From NCBI GenBank assembly GCA_026122225.1, contig JANEZZ010001567.1, positions 79,759-143,758 on the forward strand: a stretch of DNA of 64,000 bases, written 5' to 3'. The DNA is from Heloderma charlesbogerti. Lineage: Eukaryota; Chordata; Lepidosauria; Squamata; Helodermatidae. A program made the position numbers and the translations under genes. Below, one piece after another: positions 43,531-54,962 of this stretch. The notes beneath the pieces were generated by a model. It saw only the letters and a list, made by a program, of their open reading frames with translations, did no database searches and had not been told where the DNA came from. Positions within the stretch are counted from its first letter, which is position 1, and each line of letters begins with the position of its first letter.

Positions 43531-44784
43531 AGTTAAGAGTAGCTGTGGTCGAAAAAACAGGATTCTGACAAAATGCTATAAATAGTTCAAAACAAGCCAC
43601 CCAAGTGTGCAAAATGACCATGTGTGCATTGCACGGCTGCTTATAATGCGCACGCAGGGACACCCATGCACAAAGATGAGATGCATCAAGCGATTCTTAA
43701 TAGTCCTGATGGAATTTGTCAGTTGGATGGTATATCAAACTAAGGAAGCAATTAATTAAAATACCGGACTTTGAGATTAAATTTACAGAGACCTCGGGAA
43801 GGCAGCTAAGGCTGCAATCCTGTGCACATTAACCTGGCGGAAAGCCCAATTGTTCAGGCATCAGGAGTTTTAGGCGTCAGGAGTTTTAAGGGTGATGCAG
43901 TCGTGAGAGGGCCCCCCCCATCTCAGTTAAGGGTGTGCAAATCAGCTTTATGAGTTTGCTTTTTAAATAAAAGGTTCAAACGATGGGGGCATATTTGCAA
44001 GAGCAGGACAAGGGTCTGGCCATTCTCAGCTCCAGACCCTCACTTCCTAAAGGCACATTATATCTAAAAGGGGTGACAAAAAAGGAGTAAATATAATAAT
44101 ACTAATGCTAACAATAAAGTTTATATAACCCAAAATTAAGTTTCAAACAGCTGTTCAACCTTTAACTATGCATGAGATTGGGTTGATAAGGACACTGTTT
44201 TATTTTTTAAATACGTGAATGCCTCCTGTTCCCTTTACAGTAACATTTCTCTTGGGAACGGATTGAGCACACCCAGAAACAAAGCTGGTGTTGGGGAATT
44301 AGAAGGACAGAAATGCAGCAGGAAGGGAGAGTTGCAGCAGACATTTATTCCTCAGAGGCTGAATGTCAAAGAGCGATCCTTTTTGCTCTTTGCTTCGAGA
44401 AGGACGGACACTAGTTGAGAGTGCTAGTCTCTGATTTTTTGTGTTTTCTTATCTTGCCTCTTCCTTTGTGCGGCCGCATGCTTCCATACCTTACCTGGGG
44501 CCCTCCAGATGGCTTGGAATTCAACTCCCATCAGCCCCAGCCAGCATGGCCAATGGTCAGAAATATTGGGAGTTGTAGTCCAAAACACCAGGAGGGCACT
44601 AGGTTGGGGGAGGCGAGGGTCCGTCAGGTTGATTTGGGTTGCATTGTGTGAGATTATTTATAACTTATCTATACACACACAGAGAGGGAGAGATAAAGGT
44701 TTTCCCTAAAAGGTGCATTAAAAACATTTAAATAAGTAAATAAAAATATGGGATGATATGGTTTGAAAGGGGGGTTAGTCAAAG
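43531..44784. other. Intron 1 of copy C, second part; MITE-like unit at 44496-44606
   Basis: No gene recognised. 44496-44606 is a clean palindromic MITE-like unit: arms 'ccctccagatggcttgg...caactcccatcagcccc' and 'gggagttgtagtccaaaacaccaggagggc'. Confidence 0.55.
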
Positions 44785-44993
44785 CATGGAGGAGAAGCTT
44801 AGCAGTGGCCACTAGTCATCACGGCTATTTGCTGCCTCCCATCTCAGAAGCAGCATGCTGGGGGAGGTGGGCGGGAGGGGCGATTCCTCTCCTGCTCTGC
44901 CTGTGGGGCATCTGGCCAGCCACTGTGTGAACAGGATGCTGGACTAGAAAGGGCTTTGGTATGATCCAACATCAGGGCTCTTCTCATGTCCTT
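44785..44993 (+). repeat. CR1/L3-like LINE 3' tail
   Basis: 'gtggccactagtcatcacggctatttgctgcctcc...gtgtgaacaggatgctggactag...atcagggctcttctcatgtcctta' matches the family 3' UTR. Confidence 0.7.
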
Positions 44994-45299
44994 AGTGTTG
45001 CATTTTCCTTCCTCTCCTCTTCCCTGCAGCCCCCCCCCATAGCCCACAGTCTACTCCGGAGGTTCCCCAACTAGTGTCCCCAACCCCCTGGAGAGTCATG
45101 GATGACGTTCTGTCATGTGTGTTGGGGGGAGACACTAGTTGGATACTCCCCCCCCCACATATCCCACATCATAAGGGGATGTGTAAAAGCCAGAAGGAAA
45201 CAGACCGGAATGGCCCCTTTATTTAAAAAAAAACGAAAACACCATGCCCCAAATAGCGGCCTGTGTCCGAGGCACTTGGGGAGAATATTTTTTTGCTAT

Positions 45300-47130
45300 T
45301 ACAGGCAATAGTTCATATTCAAGACAAACGGCCCAGGACGGAAACTTCTAAGTGCGCCAGATTAGCCAAACTCACCAGTCACACATCGCTATATGGGATC
45401 GATAGAACCAGTCACAAAATGTCCACAGAAACCGTGTTTATGCAGCCGCTCCAGGCAACAGACGGCACTCCAGAAAAATAGCCCGGAACGGTGCCTCCCA
45501 AGCAAGCCAAATCCGCCAAATCCACCACTCAGACGTGACTCCATGGGAGGGATGGAATAAGCCTCCGTTGAACCTTATTCCGGCCTCTGATCAGAGGAAT
45601 GGTCCATATTCCTAAGAACCACCAGGAACGATAAGTTGCAAGTGAGCCAAACAAAGCAAGTTCACCAGCTACACAGAACTGTTTGGGACTGATGCAAGAA
45701 GCCACAAACCCTACACAGAAACCATGTTCTGGTACCAGGGAATAAATGGCCCGTCACACCAACTGCTGAGTGAACCAACCCGACCAAAATAACCAGGGAC
45801 ACACACTGGATGGAAAACCTCCACACAAACCAGGTTCTAGGATTTGTTCCAGGCAATAAATATTATTCTGGGAAAATGGGCCAGAATGCAAATTTCCTAG
45901 TTAGCCAAACTAAATTCCCGCACAACAAAAAATCGGAACACATCCTCAGGAACCACATTCTGAGATCTGTTGCAGGCAACTTAACATATTTTTGAAAAAT
46001 GGTCTGGAATGCCAATTTCCCAGGTGGTGAAGCCAACCAAATTCAAACATTGGACACTGACTGAAATTATCTATGATTTAAATAAGGGTATTTGGGGCAA
46101 TAGGCAGTTGAGGAGGTCAGATTGCTGGTTCCGATGCATCCTTGCCCAGAAATTGACATACGGTATTGAATCCAATGGGAGTTGTTGTTGTTCAGTCGTT
46201 CAGTCATGTCCAACACTTCATGACCCCCTGGACCACAGCACGCCAGGCCTTCCTGTCCTCCGCTCTCTCCTGGAGTCTGCTCAAGTTCATCTTCATTGCA
46301 TCCGTGATGCTATCTCATCCTCTGCCGCCCCCTTCTCCTTTGGCCTTCAGTCTTTCCCAGCATCAGGGTCTTTTCCAGAGAGTTTTCTCTTCGCATTAGG
46401 TGGCCAAAATATTGGAGCTTCAGCTTCAGTATCTGTCCTTCCAGTGAGCACTCAGGGTTGATTTCCTTGAGGATTGACTGATTTGACCTCCTTGCAGTCC
46501 AGGGGACTCCTAAGAGTCTTCTCCAGCACCACAGTTCGAAAGCATCAATTCTTGGCGCTCAGCCTTCCTTATAGTCCAGCTCTCACAGCCTAAAAGGCTC
46601 AGGTTTAAAGCCTCCCAAGCCATGTAACTTTCCACTATCTGACTCACACACACAGGAAAAGATTCAGGAGACATGCTGGAATTGTTTTCTGGGGTAAATT
46701 AGACCAAAATAGTTGGTTGAACAGACAAATTTAACTTGACGATGTCAAATGCTACTTAGTAAGGCTAAGGGTTAAAGGCAAATTTCTGTAAATGTTTGAG
46801 TGTTTCGATTCCGTTACATTCCTGCAATAGCCATTAAAGGTGGCTTTTCAGCCTGACAATGAGTGGTTTCTCTGGACGCTTTGTGGCTTATCGTATGGAT
46901 CCCATCCAGTCTGGGCTGCCTGGTGAGTTTGGCCCGGAACGGCAACTGAAACTTGAGGAGGGATTGCTGCCCAGAATGGATACTGGAACGGGGTTGCTGT
47001 GGCTGTTTTGTGGCTTATTGGGCCGCCACCACGCAGTGATGTGCGACTGGTGAGTGTGGCTGATTTCGCTCATTCGGAAGCGGCCGTTCCGGGCTGTTCT
47101 GGGCATTACGGGATTAGTAGTAATACGGTG
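45300..47130. mobile_element. Fold-back-like element with tandem-repeat inverted arms
   Basis: The left arm (45300-46070) carries several ~149-bp units read in reverse (for example 'acagaaaccgtg', 'ggcccggaacg', 'caccagtcacac'). The right arm (about 46855-47130) carries two units in forward sense ('gtggtttctctggacgctttgtggctt', 'gcgactggtgagtgtggctgatttcgctca'). The same family makes a plain array at 24503-24960. No transposase is visible. A BovB end lies between the arms. Confidence 0.65.
46181..46590 (-). mobile_element. BovB LINE 3' end, 5'-truncated
   Basis: Starts with GTT repeats and 'ttcagtcatgtccaacacttc'. Encodes the C-terminal part of the reverse-transcriptase protein on the minus strand with several small deletions, so it is older than the other copies. 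Confidence 0.88.
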
Positions 47131-47763
47131 TTGGAAGGGTTTTCGTTCTAAAGTATTGTTCTCAAGAGTCTCTAACACCTGCCGCTACTTTTGGCATGGT
47201 TGGTTTTTTCCCCCAATCCAGGGCCCTTTCTGGCCGGTTGTGGCTTTCACACCGTCCCGTCGTCAGTGTGCCCGGGGCTTCACAGAGCACGAGCGGGGAG
47301 GTCCCTGCCCCAAGGAGCTTCCAGTCCGGAACTGGGCCTGGGGAAGCAGCAGAGGGAGGGGAGGGGAGGGGAGGCCGGGGCGGGGAGAGGCTCACGAGAG
47401 GAAGGACAGGAGCGCCTCTGGTCCGGGGGCGGCGCACGGCCCCAGACGTGCCTTCCTGAGCCGCAGGTGTGTCGGTCTCCGGGTTAAAAACCTCTCAGGG
47501 CAACAGCCCTCGCTGCGGCGCCTCCCGCGGGCTGAGGGCGGGCGCAGGTCCTGCCCCGCCGAGGGGCTGGCCGGAGGTGGTGGACGTGGGGGGCAGCGGG
47601 GTCTCCCTGACGGCCCCGCCCCGCCCCTCCCCCCGCAGCCCCCAGTTCCGGCACCGGGACAAGCAGCGGCAGCCCCTGCAAGGGCGGTGGGCGGGGCGGG
47701 GCGAGGGGGCCTCCCGGGAGCTCGCCCCCCTGACCCTCCTCCCCCCCCGCCGCCCCTCCCCAG
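47131..47763 (+). other. GC-rich end of intron 1, copy C
   Basis: No gene. Composition climbs steeply to the beta-1 exon, with many CpG. The long plus-strand frames that span this and the exon are chance read-through. The acceptor cgcccctccccag ends at 47763. Confidence 0.6.
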
Positions 47764-48042
47764 GGCATTTCCTGCACCAGTTCAAGGCCGAGTGCCGCTT
47801 CGCCAACGGGACGGGCCGGCAGCCGCAGGCGCGCTTCCTCGAGAGGCACGTCTACGACCGGCAGGAGCTCGTGCGCTTCGACAGCCACCGCGGGGTCTTC
47901 GAGGCCCTCTCGCCGCTGGGGGAGCCGACAGCCGCGTACTGGAACGGCCGGAGGGAGCTTCTGCAGGACAGGCGGGCCGCGGTGGAGAACTTCTGCCGGC
48001 ACAACTACGAGATCTTGGGGCCTTTCGCCCACGCGCGGCGGG
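47764..48042 (+). CDS. MHC class II beta exon 2 (beta-1 peptide-binding domain), copy C
   Basis: 279 bp, phase 1 at both ends, with good acceptor and donor (gtgagc at 48043). It begins GHFLHQFKAECRFANGTG, with the first disulfide cysteine and the NGT glycosylation site. It continues RFLERHVYDRQELVRFDSHR, then PTAAYWNGRRELLQDRRAAV and ENFCRHNYEILGPF. The second cysteine, the YWN tryptophan and the His-Asn pair that bind the peptide backbone are all kept. The chain pairs with a class II alpha chain to present peptides to CD4 T cells. The reading frame is fully intact. Confidence 0.95.
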
Positions 48043-49006
48043 GTGAGCGGGGCCCGGGCAGGGCGGGCGGGCGGGCAGCAGGAGGGGAGAGGAGGGGTCT
48101 CTCGGGAGCGTCTCCGCGGGGGGGGCAGCCTCTCTCAAGGGTGGCGGTGGTGGGAAGGGCGGAGCGAGGGAGGGAGGAGGGAGCCGGGGAAGGGGAGGCA
48201 GAGGCGGGGTGGGCGAGTGGGAAGCCTCCCTCCCTCCCTCCCCCTTTCCCTGCACCCGTAAGCCCCCCAATACACAGACCTGCGCACAAGCCGGCTCAGA
48301 ACCCCCCCTTGAGGCCCCCTCCCCACGGGCCGCACGGCAGGGCAAGAGCCACCACTTGCCGGGTGGCACCCTCAAGGGGACCCTGACAGCCCCCCCCAAG
48401 AACACAGCCAAGTGCAGGATCCACCGGGGTCCCTGGGAAGGGCCTCCTGGCCGGACCGTTCCACCGTATAAGGGAGCGAAAAACACACTTTCCCTCTTTT
48501 CCCCCGCTCATCTCTCTCGGACCTGGAACTCGTGAGACCGCAGCCCACCGTGGCTTCATTGAACCGTGGGGGCTGTTGCATCCCGCCACGTGCCCAGGGC
48601 ACCATTTTTGCGCGGCGCCCGTGGGAGCCTAGCTTGCCGTGGCTTGCCGTCTCATGCGAACCCAGGCAGCATGGGTTGTTTGAGGGTTAGGCGACCGTCC
48701 AGTAGCCCTGGAACAAGCCAGGGCTTACTCCCTTGGGGCCGTGGCCTAGAGAACGGGCATTTCCTCCCGGAACGCCCTTGCCGGCCAGAGGTTCCCCGTG
48801 GCTGTTCCAGATGGTAAAGTAGCTTCCTCATGCCAGAAGCCAAGCCAAGCCCCACCTCTTTCTGTCCATGTGGCCTCATAGCTAATGCGATCTTCTGATG
48901 TGGAGCAGCATAGAAATATTGTAAATAAATAAATAAATAAATAATCTCCTCTCCCATAAATTTGAGCTCAACAGTCTCAACTCTTAGAAGATTCCCATAA
49001 GATTAA
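48043..49006 (+). other. Intron 2 of copy C, first block
   Basis: Paralogous to 6000-6935 in copy A. Ends where a LINE was inserted ('cccataagattaa'). Confidence 0.85.
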
Positions 49007-49435
49007 GAGCATAAGCAGAGCCCTGCTGGATCCAACCAAGGGTCCATCTAGTCCCCCATTCTGTTCACACAGTGGCCAACCAGCTGTCGACCAGGAACCC
49101 ACAAGCAGGGCATGAGTGCAGCAGCACCCTCCCGCCCATGTTCCCCAGCAACTGGTGTACATAGGCTCGCTGCTTCTGGTACTCGAGGTAGCACATAGCC
49201 CTCAGGACTAGAAGCCATGGATAGCCTTTTCCTCCAGGAATTTGTCCAACCCCCTTTTAAAGCCATCCAAATTGGCGGCCATCACTACATCCTGTGATAG
49301 CAAATTCCATAGTTTTAACTATGCACTGTGTGAAGAAGTCCTGCCTTTGGTCTGTTCTGCATCTCCCACCAATCAGCTTCGTAGGATGACCCCGGGTTCT
49401 AGTAATTTGAGAGATGCTGCAGCCCCTTGATCATC

Positions 49436-50352
49436 TCAGTTGCCCTTTTCTGCACTTTTTCCAGCTCTACAATAACTTTTTTTAGGTGTGGTGACCAGAA
49501 CTGTACACAGTATTCCAAGTGTGGTCGCACCATAGTTTTGAATGTGGCAGTATGATCTTGGCAGTTTTATTCCTTTTCTAATTATGCCTAACATGGAGTT
49601 TGCCTTTTTTACAGCGGCCGCACACAGGGTTGACATCACTGAGCTCTCCACCACACCCCCAAGATCTCTTTCCTGGTCGGTTACTGCTAGCTCAGATCCC
49701 ATCAGGTTATACTTGTTGCTGGGATTTTTTGCCCCAACGTGCATCACTGTACACTTGCTTACATTGAACCGCATTTGCCATTTGGATGCCCTTTCTCCCA
49801 GTTTGGAGAGATCCTTCTGGAGCTCTTCACATTCCCTTTTTGTTTTAATCTCCCTAAATAATTTGGTGTCATCGGCAAACTTGGCCACTTCACTGCTCAC
49901 TCCGAATTCCAGATCATTGATGAACAGGTTGAGAAGCATTGGTCCGAATACAGATCCCTGTGGGATGCTGCTATTTACTTCCCTCCCTTGGGAGAATGTA
50001 CCATTTATTCCTACTCTCTGCTTTCTGTTCTTTAACCGGTGAGTGATCCATAAGAGGACCTCTCCTCTTATTCCATGCCTGCCAAGTATGCTCAGGAGTC
50101 TTTCGTGAGGGACTTTGTCAAAAGCCTTTTGGAAGTCCAAGTAAACAATGTCTACCAGATCACCCCTGTCTGCATGTTTATTTACACTCTCAAAGAGATT
50201 GAAAAGCTTGGTGAGACAGGAATCACCAACCGTGCGGAAGCTGGGTCGATTCTTTCTCAGCAGGGCTTGTCCTTCTGTATGCTTACTAATTTTATCATTA
50301 ATAATGCCTTCAACCAATTTGCCTGAAACAGACGTTAAGTTAAGCGGCCTGT
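49436..50352 (-). pseudogene. CR1/L3-like ORF2, reverse transcriptase C-terminal part
   Basis: Reads NYRPLNLTSVSGKLVEGIIN, IVYLDFQKAFDKVPHERLLS, then IPQGSVFGPMLLNLFINDLE and the intact FADDTKLF catalytic box, to KKANSMLGIIRKGI. The upstream part of the same frame is at 53600-53876 (LIDTLKAKRSPGPDGIHPRV, ASVTPVFKKG), on the other side of the BovB. A frameshift near 49560 ends it. Confidence 0.9.
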
Positions 50353-50363
50353 AATTTCCCAAA
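50353..50363. repeat. Target-site duplication of BovB (left)
   Basis: AATTTCCCAAA, repeated at 53585-53595. It lies within the host LINE, so the nested order is certain. Confidence 0.88.
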
Positions 50364-50542
50364 CCCCTTCATGGATCACTGCCTTGTTGTGGCGAAGGGG
50401 CTTGCGTAACTCAGTGAAGCCATAAGCTATGCCGTGTAGGGCCACCCAAGACGGACAGGTCATGGCAGAGAGTTCTGACAAAATGTAGTCCACTGGAGAA
50501 GGAAATGGCAACCCACTCCAGTATTCTTGCCAAGAAAACCCC

Positions 50543-51964
50543 ATGGAACGTATCACAAGGCTAAAAGAGATGACGCCGGAAGATGAGCCCCTCAGGTCGG
50601 AAGGTGTCCAATATGCTACTGGGGAAGAGCAGAGGGTATTTCCAAGTAGCGCCAGAAAGAGTGAAGCGGCTGGGCCAAAGCCGAAAGGACACTCAGCTGT
50701 GGATGTGTCTGGTGGTGAAAAGAAAATCCGATGCTGTAAAGAACAATATTGTTTAGGAACCTGGAATGTCAGATCAATGAACCAAGGTAAGCTGGAGGTG
50801 GTCAAACATGAGATGGCAAGATTGAACATCGACATCTTGGGAATCAGTGAACTAAAATGGACAGGCATGGGCGAATTTAATTCAGGTGACCATCATATCT
50901 ACTATTGTGGGCAAGAATCCCTTAGAAGAAATGGAGTAGCACTCATAGTCAACAAAAGGGTGGGAAAAGCAGTACTGGGGTACAATCTTAAAAACGATAG
51001 AATGATCTCAGTACGAATCCAAGGCAAACCATTCAACATCACAGTAATTCAAATCTATGCCCCAACCACTGAGGCCGAAGAAGCTGAGGTTGATCGGTTC
51101 TATGAAGACCTACAACACCTTCTAGAACTAACACCAAAAAAAGATGTCCTCTTCATCATAGGGGATTGGAATGCTAAAGTAGGAAGTCAAGAAATCACCG
51201 GGATAACAGGCAGGCATGGCCTTGGTGTACAAAATGAAGCAGGACAAAAGCTAATAGAGTTTTGCCAAGAGAACATGCTGATCATAGCAAACACTCTTTT
51301 CCAACAGCACAAGAGGCGACTCTACACATGGACGTCACCAGATGGTCAATATCGAAATCAGATTGATTATGTCCTTTGCAGCCAAAGATGGAGAAGCTCC
51401 ATACAGTCAGTAAAAACAAGACCTGGAGCTGACTGTGGCTCAGATCATGACCTGCTTCTTGCAAAATTTCGGCTTAAATTGAAGAACATCGGGAAAACCA
51501 CTAAACCGTTCAGGTATGACCTAAATCATATCCCTGATGAATATACAGTGGAGGTGAGGAATAGATTTCAGGGATTAGACCTGATAGACAGAGTGCCTGA
51601 GGAACTATGGACGGAGGTCCGTAACATTGTTCAGGAGGCAGCAACGAAATCCGTCCCAAAGAAAAAGAAATGCAAGAAAGCCAAGTGGCTGTCTGAGGAG
51701 GCTTTACAAGTAGCTGAGGAAAGAAGGGAAGCGAAAAGCAAGGGAGAAAGGGGAAGATATATCCAACTGAATGCAGAGTTCCAGAGAATAGCAAGGAGAG
51801 ACAAGAAGGCCTTCTTAAATGAACAATGCAAAGAAATCGAGGAAAACAACAGAATGGGAAAGACTATCTCTCTTCAAGAAAATTGGAGATCTCAAGGGAA
51901 CGTTTTGTGCAAAGACGGGCATGATAAAGGACAAAGAAGGCAGGGACCTAACAGAAGCAGATGA
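50543..51964 (+). CDS. BovB ORF2, endonuclease part
   Basis: APE-type endonuclease that nicks target DNA. Visible motifs are YCLGTWNVRSMNQGKLEVVK, ISELKWTGMGEF (catalytic Glu), FIIGDWNAKVG, and CGSDHDLLLAKFRLKL (catalytic SDH). The real frame leaves this reading at about 51865-51875 (MGKT); everything after that to 51964 is a shifted read-through. Confidence 0.92.
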   Translation: MERITRLKEMTPEDEPLRSEGVQYATGEEQRVFPSSARKSEAAGPKPKGHSAVDVSGGEKKIRCCKEQYCLGTWNVRSMNQGKLEVVKHEMARLNIDILGISELKWTGMGEFNSGDHHIYYCGQESLRRNGVALIVNKRVGKAVLGYNLKNDRMISVRIQGKPFNITVIQIYAPTTEAEEAEVDRFYEDLQHLLELTPKKDVLFIIGDWNAKVGSQEITGITGRHGLGVQNEAGQKLIEFCQENMLIIANTLFQQHKRRLYTWTSPDGQYRNQIDYVLCSQRWRSSIQSVKTRPGADCGSDHDLLLAKFRLKLKNIGKTTKPFRYDLNHIPDEYTVEVRNRFQGLDLIDRVPEELWTEVRNIVQEAATKSVPKKKKCKKAKWLSEEALQVAEERREAKSKGERGRYIQLNAEFQRIARRDKKAFLNEQCKEIEENNRMGKTISLQENWRSQGNVLCKDGHDKGQRRQGPNRSR

Positions 51965-53570
51965 GATTAAGAAGAGGTGGCAAGAATACACAGAAGAACT
52001 ATACAGGAAAGATCTGAATGTCCCTGATAGCCATGATAGTGCGGTCACTGAACTTGAGCCGGACATCCTAGAGAGTGAAGTCAAGTGGGCCTTAGGAAGC
52101 ATTAGTAACAACAAAGCTAGCGGAGATGACAGTATTCCAGCCGAGCTATTTAAAATCCTAAAAGATGATGCTGTTAAAGTGCTGCATTCAATATGCCAAC
52201 AAATTTGGAACACTCAACAATGGCCGCAAGACTGGAAAAGGTCAGTTTACATTCCAATTCCAAAGAAGGGCAACGCCAAAGAGTGTTCAAACTACCGCAC
52301 AATTGCGCTCATTTCACATGGCAGCAAGGTGATGCTCAAAATCCTACAAGCTAGGCTTCAGCAGTCTGCGAACCGAGAACTACCGGAAGTACAAGCTGGG
52401 TTTCGAAGAGGCAGAGGAACTAGAGATCAAATCGCCAACCTTCGCTGCATCATGGAGAAAGCAAGAGAATTCCAGAAAAACGTCTATTTCTGCTTCATTG
52501 ACTACGCTAAAGCCTTTGATTGTGTGGATCACAACAAACTGTGGCAAATTCTTAAAGAGATGGGGGTACCAGACCACCTTACCTGTCTCCTGAGAAACCT
52601 GTACGAGGGTCAAGAAGCAACAGTAAGAACCAGACATGGAACAACTGAGTGGTTCAAAATTGGGAAAGGAGTACGACAAGGCTGCATATTGTCACCCTGC
52701 TTATTTAACTTATATGCAGAGTACATTATGAGAAATGCCGGGTTGGATGAATCAGAGGTCGGAATTAAGATTGCCGGGAGAATTATCAACAACCTCCGAT
52801 ATGCAGACGATACCACCCTAATGGCAGAAAGCGAAGAGGATCTCAAGAGCCTCTTGTTGAGGGTGAAAGAGGAGAGTGCAAAAGCTGGTTTGAAACTCAA
52901 CATTAAAAAAACTAAGATCATGGCATCTGGCCCCATCACTTCCTGGCATATAGAAGGGGAAGAAATGGAAGCAGTGACAGATTTTACTTTCTTGGGCTCC
53001 AAGATCACCGCAGATGGTGACTGTAGCCATGAAATTAAAAGACGCTTGCTCCTTGGGAGGAAAGCTATGGCAAACCTAGACAGCATAGTAAGAAGCAGAG
53101 ACATCACCTTGCCAACAAAGGTCCGTCTAGTCAAAGCTATGGTTTTCCCAGTGGTAATGTATGGCTGTGAGAGCTGGACTATAAGGAAGGCTGAGCGCCG
53201 AAGAATTGATGCTTTCGAACTGTGGTGCTGGAGAAGACTCTTACGAGTCCCCTGGACTGCAAGGAGGTCAAATCAGTCCATCCTAAAGGAAATCAACCCT
53301 GACTGCTCATTGGAAGGACAGATACTGAAGCTGAAGCTCCAATATTTTGGCCACCTAATGCGAAGAGAAAACTCTCTGGAAAAGACCCTGATGCTGGGAA
53401 AGACTGAAGGCAAAAGGAGAAGGGGACGGCAGAGGATGAGATGGCTATATAGCATCACGGATGCAATGAATATGAACTTGAGCACGCTCCGGGAGAGAGC
53501 GCAGGACAGGAAGGCCTGGTGTGCTATGGTCCATGGGGTCACGAAGAGTCGGACACGACTGAACGACTGA
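51819..53570 (+). CDS. BovB ORF2, reverse transcriptase part (shifted by one frame)
   Basis: Continues the endonuclease frame after a one-base shift near 51870 (LFKKIGDLKGTF). Reverse transcriptase blocks follow: NYRTIALISHGSKVMLKILQ, CFIDYAKAFDCVDHNKLWQI, VRQGCILSPCLFNLYAEYIM and the intact catalytic YADDTTLMAE. The C-terminus is RRRGRQRMRWLYSITDAMN and TKSRTRLND. No other stop is seen in the 583-residue frame. Confidence 0.92.
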   Translation: MNNAKKSRKTTEWERLSLFKKIGDLKGTFCAKTGMIKDKEGRDLTEADEIKKRWQEYTEELYRKDLNVPDSHDSAVTELEPDILESEVKWALGSISNNKASGDDSIPAELFKILKDDAVKVLHSICQQIWNTQQWPQDWKRSVYIPIPKKGNAKECSNYRTIALISHGSKVMLKILQARLQQSANRELPEVQAGFRRGRGTRDQIANLRCIMEKAREFQKNVYFCFIDYAKAFDCVDHNKLWQILKEMGVPDHLTCLLRNLYEGQEATVRTRHGTTEWFKIGKGVRQGCILSPCLFNLYAEYIMRNAGLDESEVGIKIAGRIINNLRYADDTTLMAESEEDLKSLLLRVKEESAKAGLKLNIKKTKIMASGPITSWHIEGEEMEAVTDFTFLGSKITADGDCSHEIKRRLLLGRKAMANLDSIVRSRDITLPTKVRLVKAMVFPVVMYGCESWTIRKAERRRIDAFELWCWRRLLRVPWTARRSNQSILKEINPDCSLEGQILKLKLQYFGHLMRRENSLEKTLMLGKTEGKRRRGRQRMRWLYSITDAMNMNLSTLRERAQDRKAWCAMVHGVTKSRTRLND

Positions 53571-53595
53571 ACAACAACAATAACAATTTCCCAAA

Positions 53596-54960
53596 TCCCC
53601 CCTGCATCCCTTTTTGAAAACTGGTGTTACACTGGCCAACTTCCAGGCCTCTGGTATAGAGGCTGAACTTTGGGACAGGTTGCATATTTTGGTCAGAAGA
53701 TTAGTAATGTCATATTTGAGTTCTTTGAGCACTCTAGGATGGATACCATCTGGGCCCGGTGATCTCTTTGCTTTCAGTGTATCAATCAGGGTGAGAACTT
53801 CATCCTTTGTCACCACCATTTGCCTCCGTTCCTCAGACTCCCTTCCCGAAAACATCAGTTCCGGCAAGACTTCCATTTTCTGAAGAATGCTCTCTTTTCT
53901 CTAGTAGCTTCGTTCGTGCTGCTCATGAACCATGCTGGAGACCTCTTGGACTTGGTGCTCCTTTCCTAACCTGTGCTACACATGTTAGCTGGGCTTCTAT
54001 TATTGTGGCTTTAAACCTTCAAGCATTCTGAAGGGATCTAATCCTCTTGACTGCCCCTTTCAGCGTCCTTTTCACCGGTTCCCTCATTTTAGAGAGGTTT
54101 CCTCTTTTGAAGTCAAATGTGACTGTGCTGGGCTTCCTGGGCAATTTTCCACTTAAATATACATTCAGTCTGAGAGCCCTGTGATCACACTAGGTCCTGG
54201 GCGACGCCACTTAGGATTAAATCCAAGGTCGCCTCCCCTCTGGTCGGTTCCATGACCAACTGTTCTAGAGCACAATCGTTTAGGGCGTCGAGAAGTGTAA
54301 CGTCCCTGTCGTGGCCGGAACATGCATTTATCCAGTCAATGTGGAGCTGATTGAGGTTGCCCATTATTACAACAATTCCATGGTTGGAGCTCTCCCTGAG
54401 TTGCTTTCTATTTAAGGGCCAGTCTGAGCATTCTGGTCTGGGGGACAACAGCATGTTCCTAGCACGACATTAGTTTTGGAGCCTGGTGTTGTCACCCACG
54501 GCGCTTCTGGGGAAGAGCCAGCCCTTTCAGGTGCTCGACACTGTGCCCGTTGACATACAGGCCCCCCTCCCCAGTACGCCCTTCCCCGTCCTTCTGATAG
54601 AGCTCATCCAGCGATGACCACATCCCACTGGTTCTCTCTGCTCCACCAGGGTTCTGCAATGCCCACGGTATCCAGGTTTTTCTTTAAAAGCGAGCACTCC
54701 AACTCTCCCGCTTGGCTCAAGCCTGCTAGCATTTGCATCGAAACACCTACACGCAGTGTCCCTCCCCAGATGCCTCTGGTGTGTGCATCGCTTGCTGTGG
54801 GACTTTGGCCGCTCTGATTGGCTATTATGTTCTGCCACGTACTCCTGGCCTATTTCCTCCCCTCCTACATTTGGGCAATTGGACACATTTTCAACTTCAT
54901 CCCTTTGGGATGATTTAACCCAAACCAGATGCTTCCCAGCTCTGGTCGGCTTCCCCCAGG
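53596..54960 (-). pseudogene. CR1/L3-like ORF2, endonuclease and RT N-terminal part
   Basis: Fragments include IVVIMGNLNQLHIDWINACS and LVMEPTRGEATLDLILSGVA (endonuclease, 54454-54185), then LIDTLKAKRSPGPDGIHPRV (53800 region). Stops and shifts separate them. They fit a single ORF2 that the BovB split at 50353/53595. Confidence 0.8.
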
Positions 54961-54962
54961 GT

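Larger units (their letters stand above)
50364..53584 (+). mobile_element. Full-length BovB (RTE) LINE, one frameshift
   Basis: 3.2 kb, from the 5' region 'ccttcatggatcactgcc' with the hallmark 'ggagaaggaaatggcaacccactccagtattcttgcc' to the tail 'gagtcggacacgactgaacgactgaacaacaac'. Flanked by the 11-bp duplication AATTTCCCAAA. BovB is spread between squamates, ruminants and others by horizontal transfer. This is the best-preserved copy here. Confidence 0.95.

Noticed and set aside
47469..48386. A 305-codon plus-strand frame covering the beta-1 exon
   Set aside because: Only 47764-48042 is exon; the rest is GC-rich intron lacking stops by composition. The splice sites at 47763 and 48043 are clear.
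47484..48486. Long minus-strand frames opposite the beta-1 exon
   Set aside because: They are antisense shadows in high-GC DNA with no domain signature.
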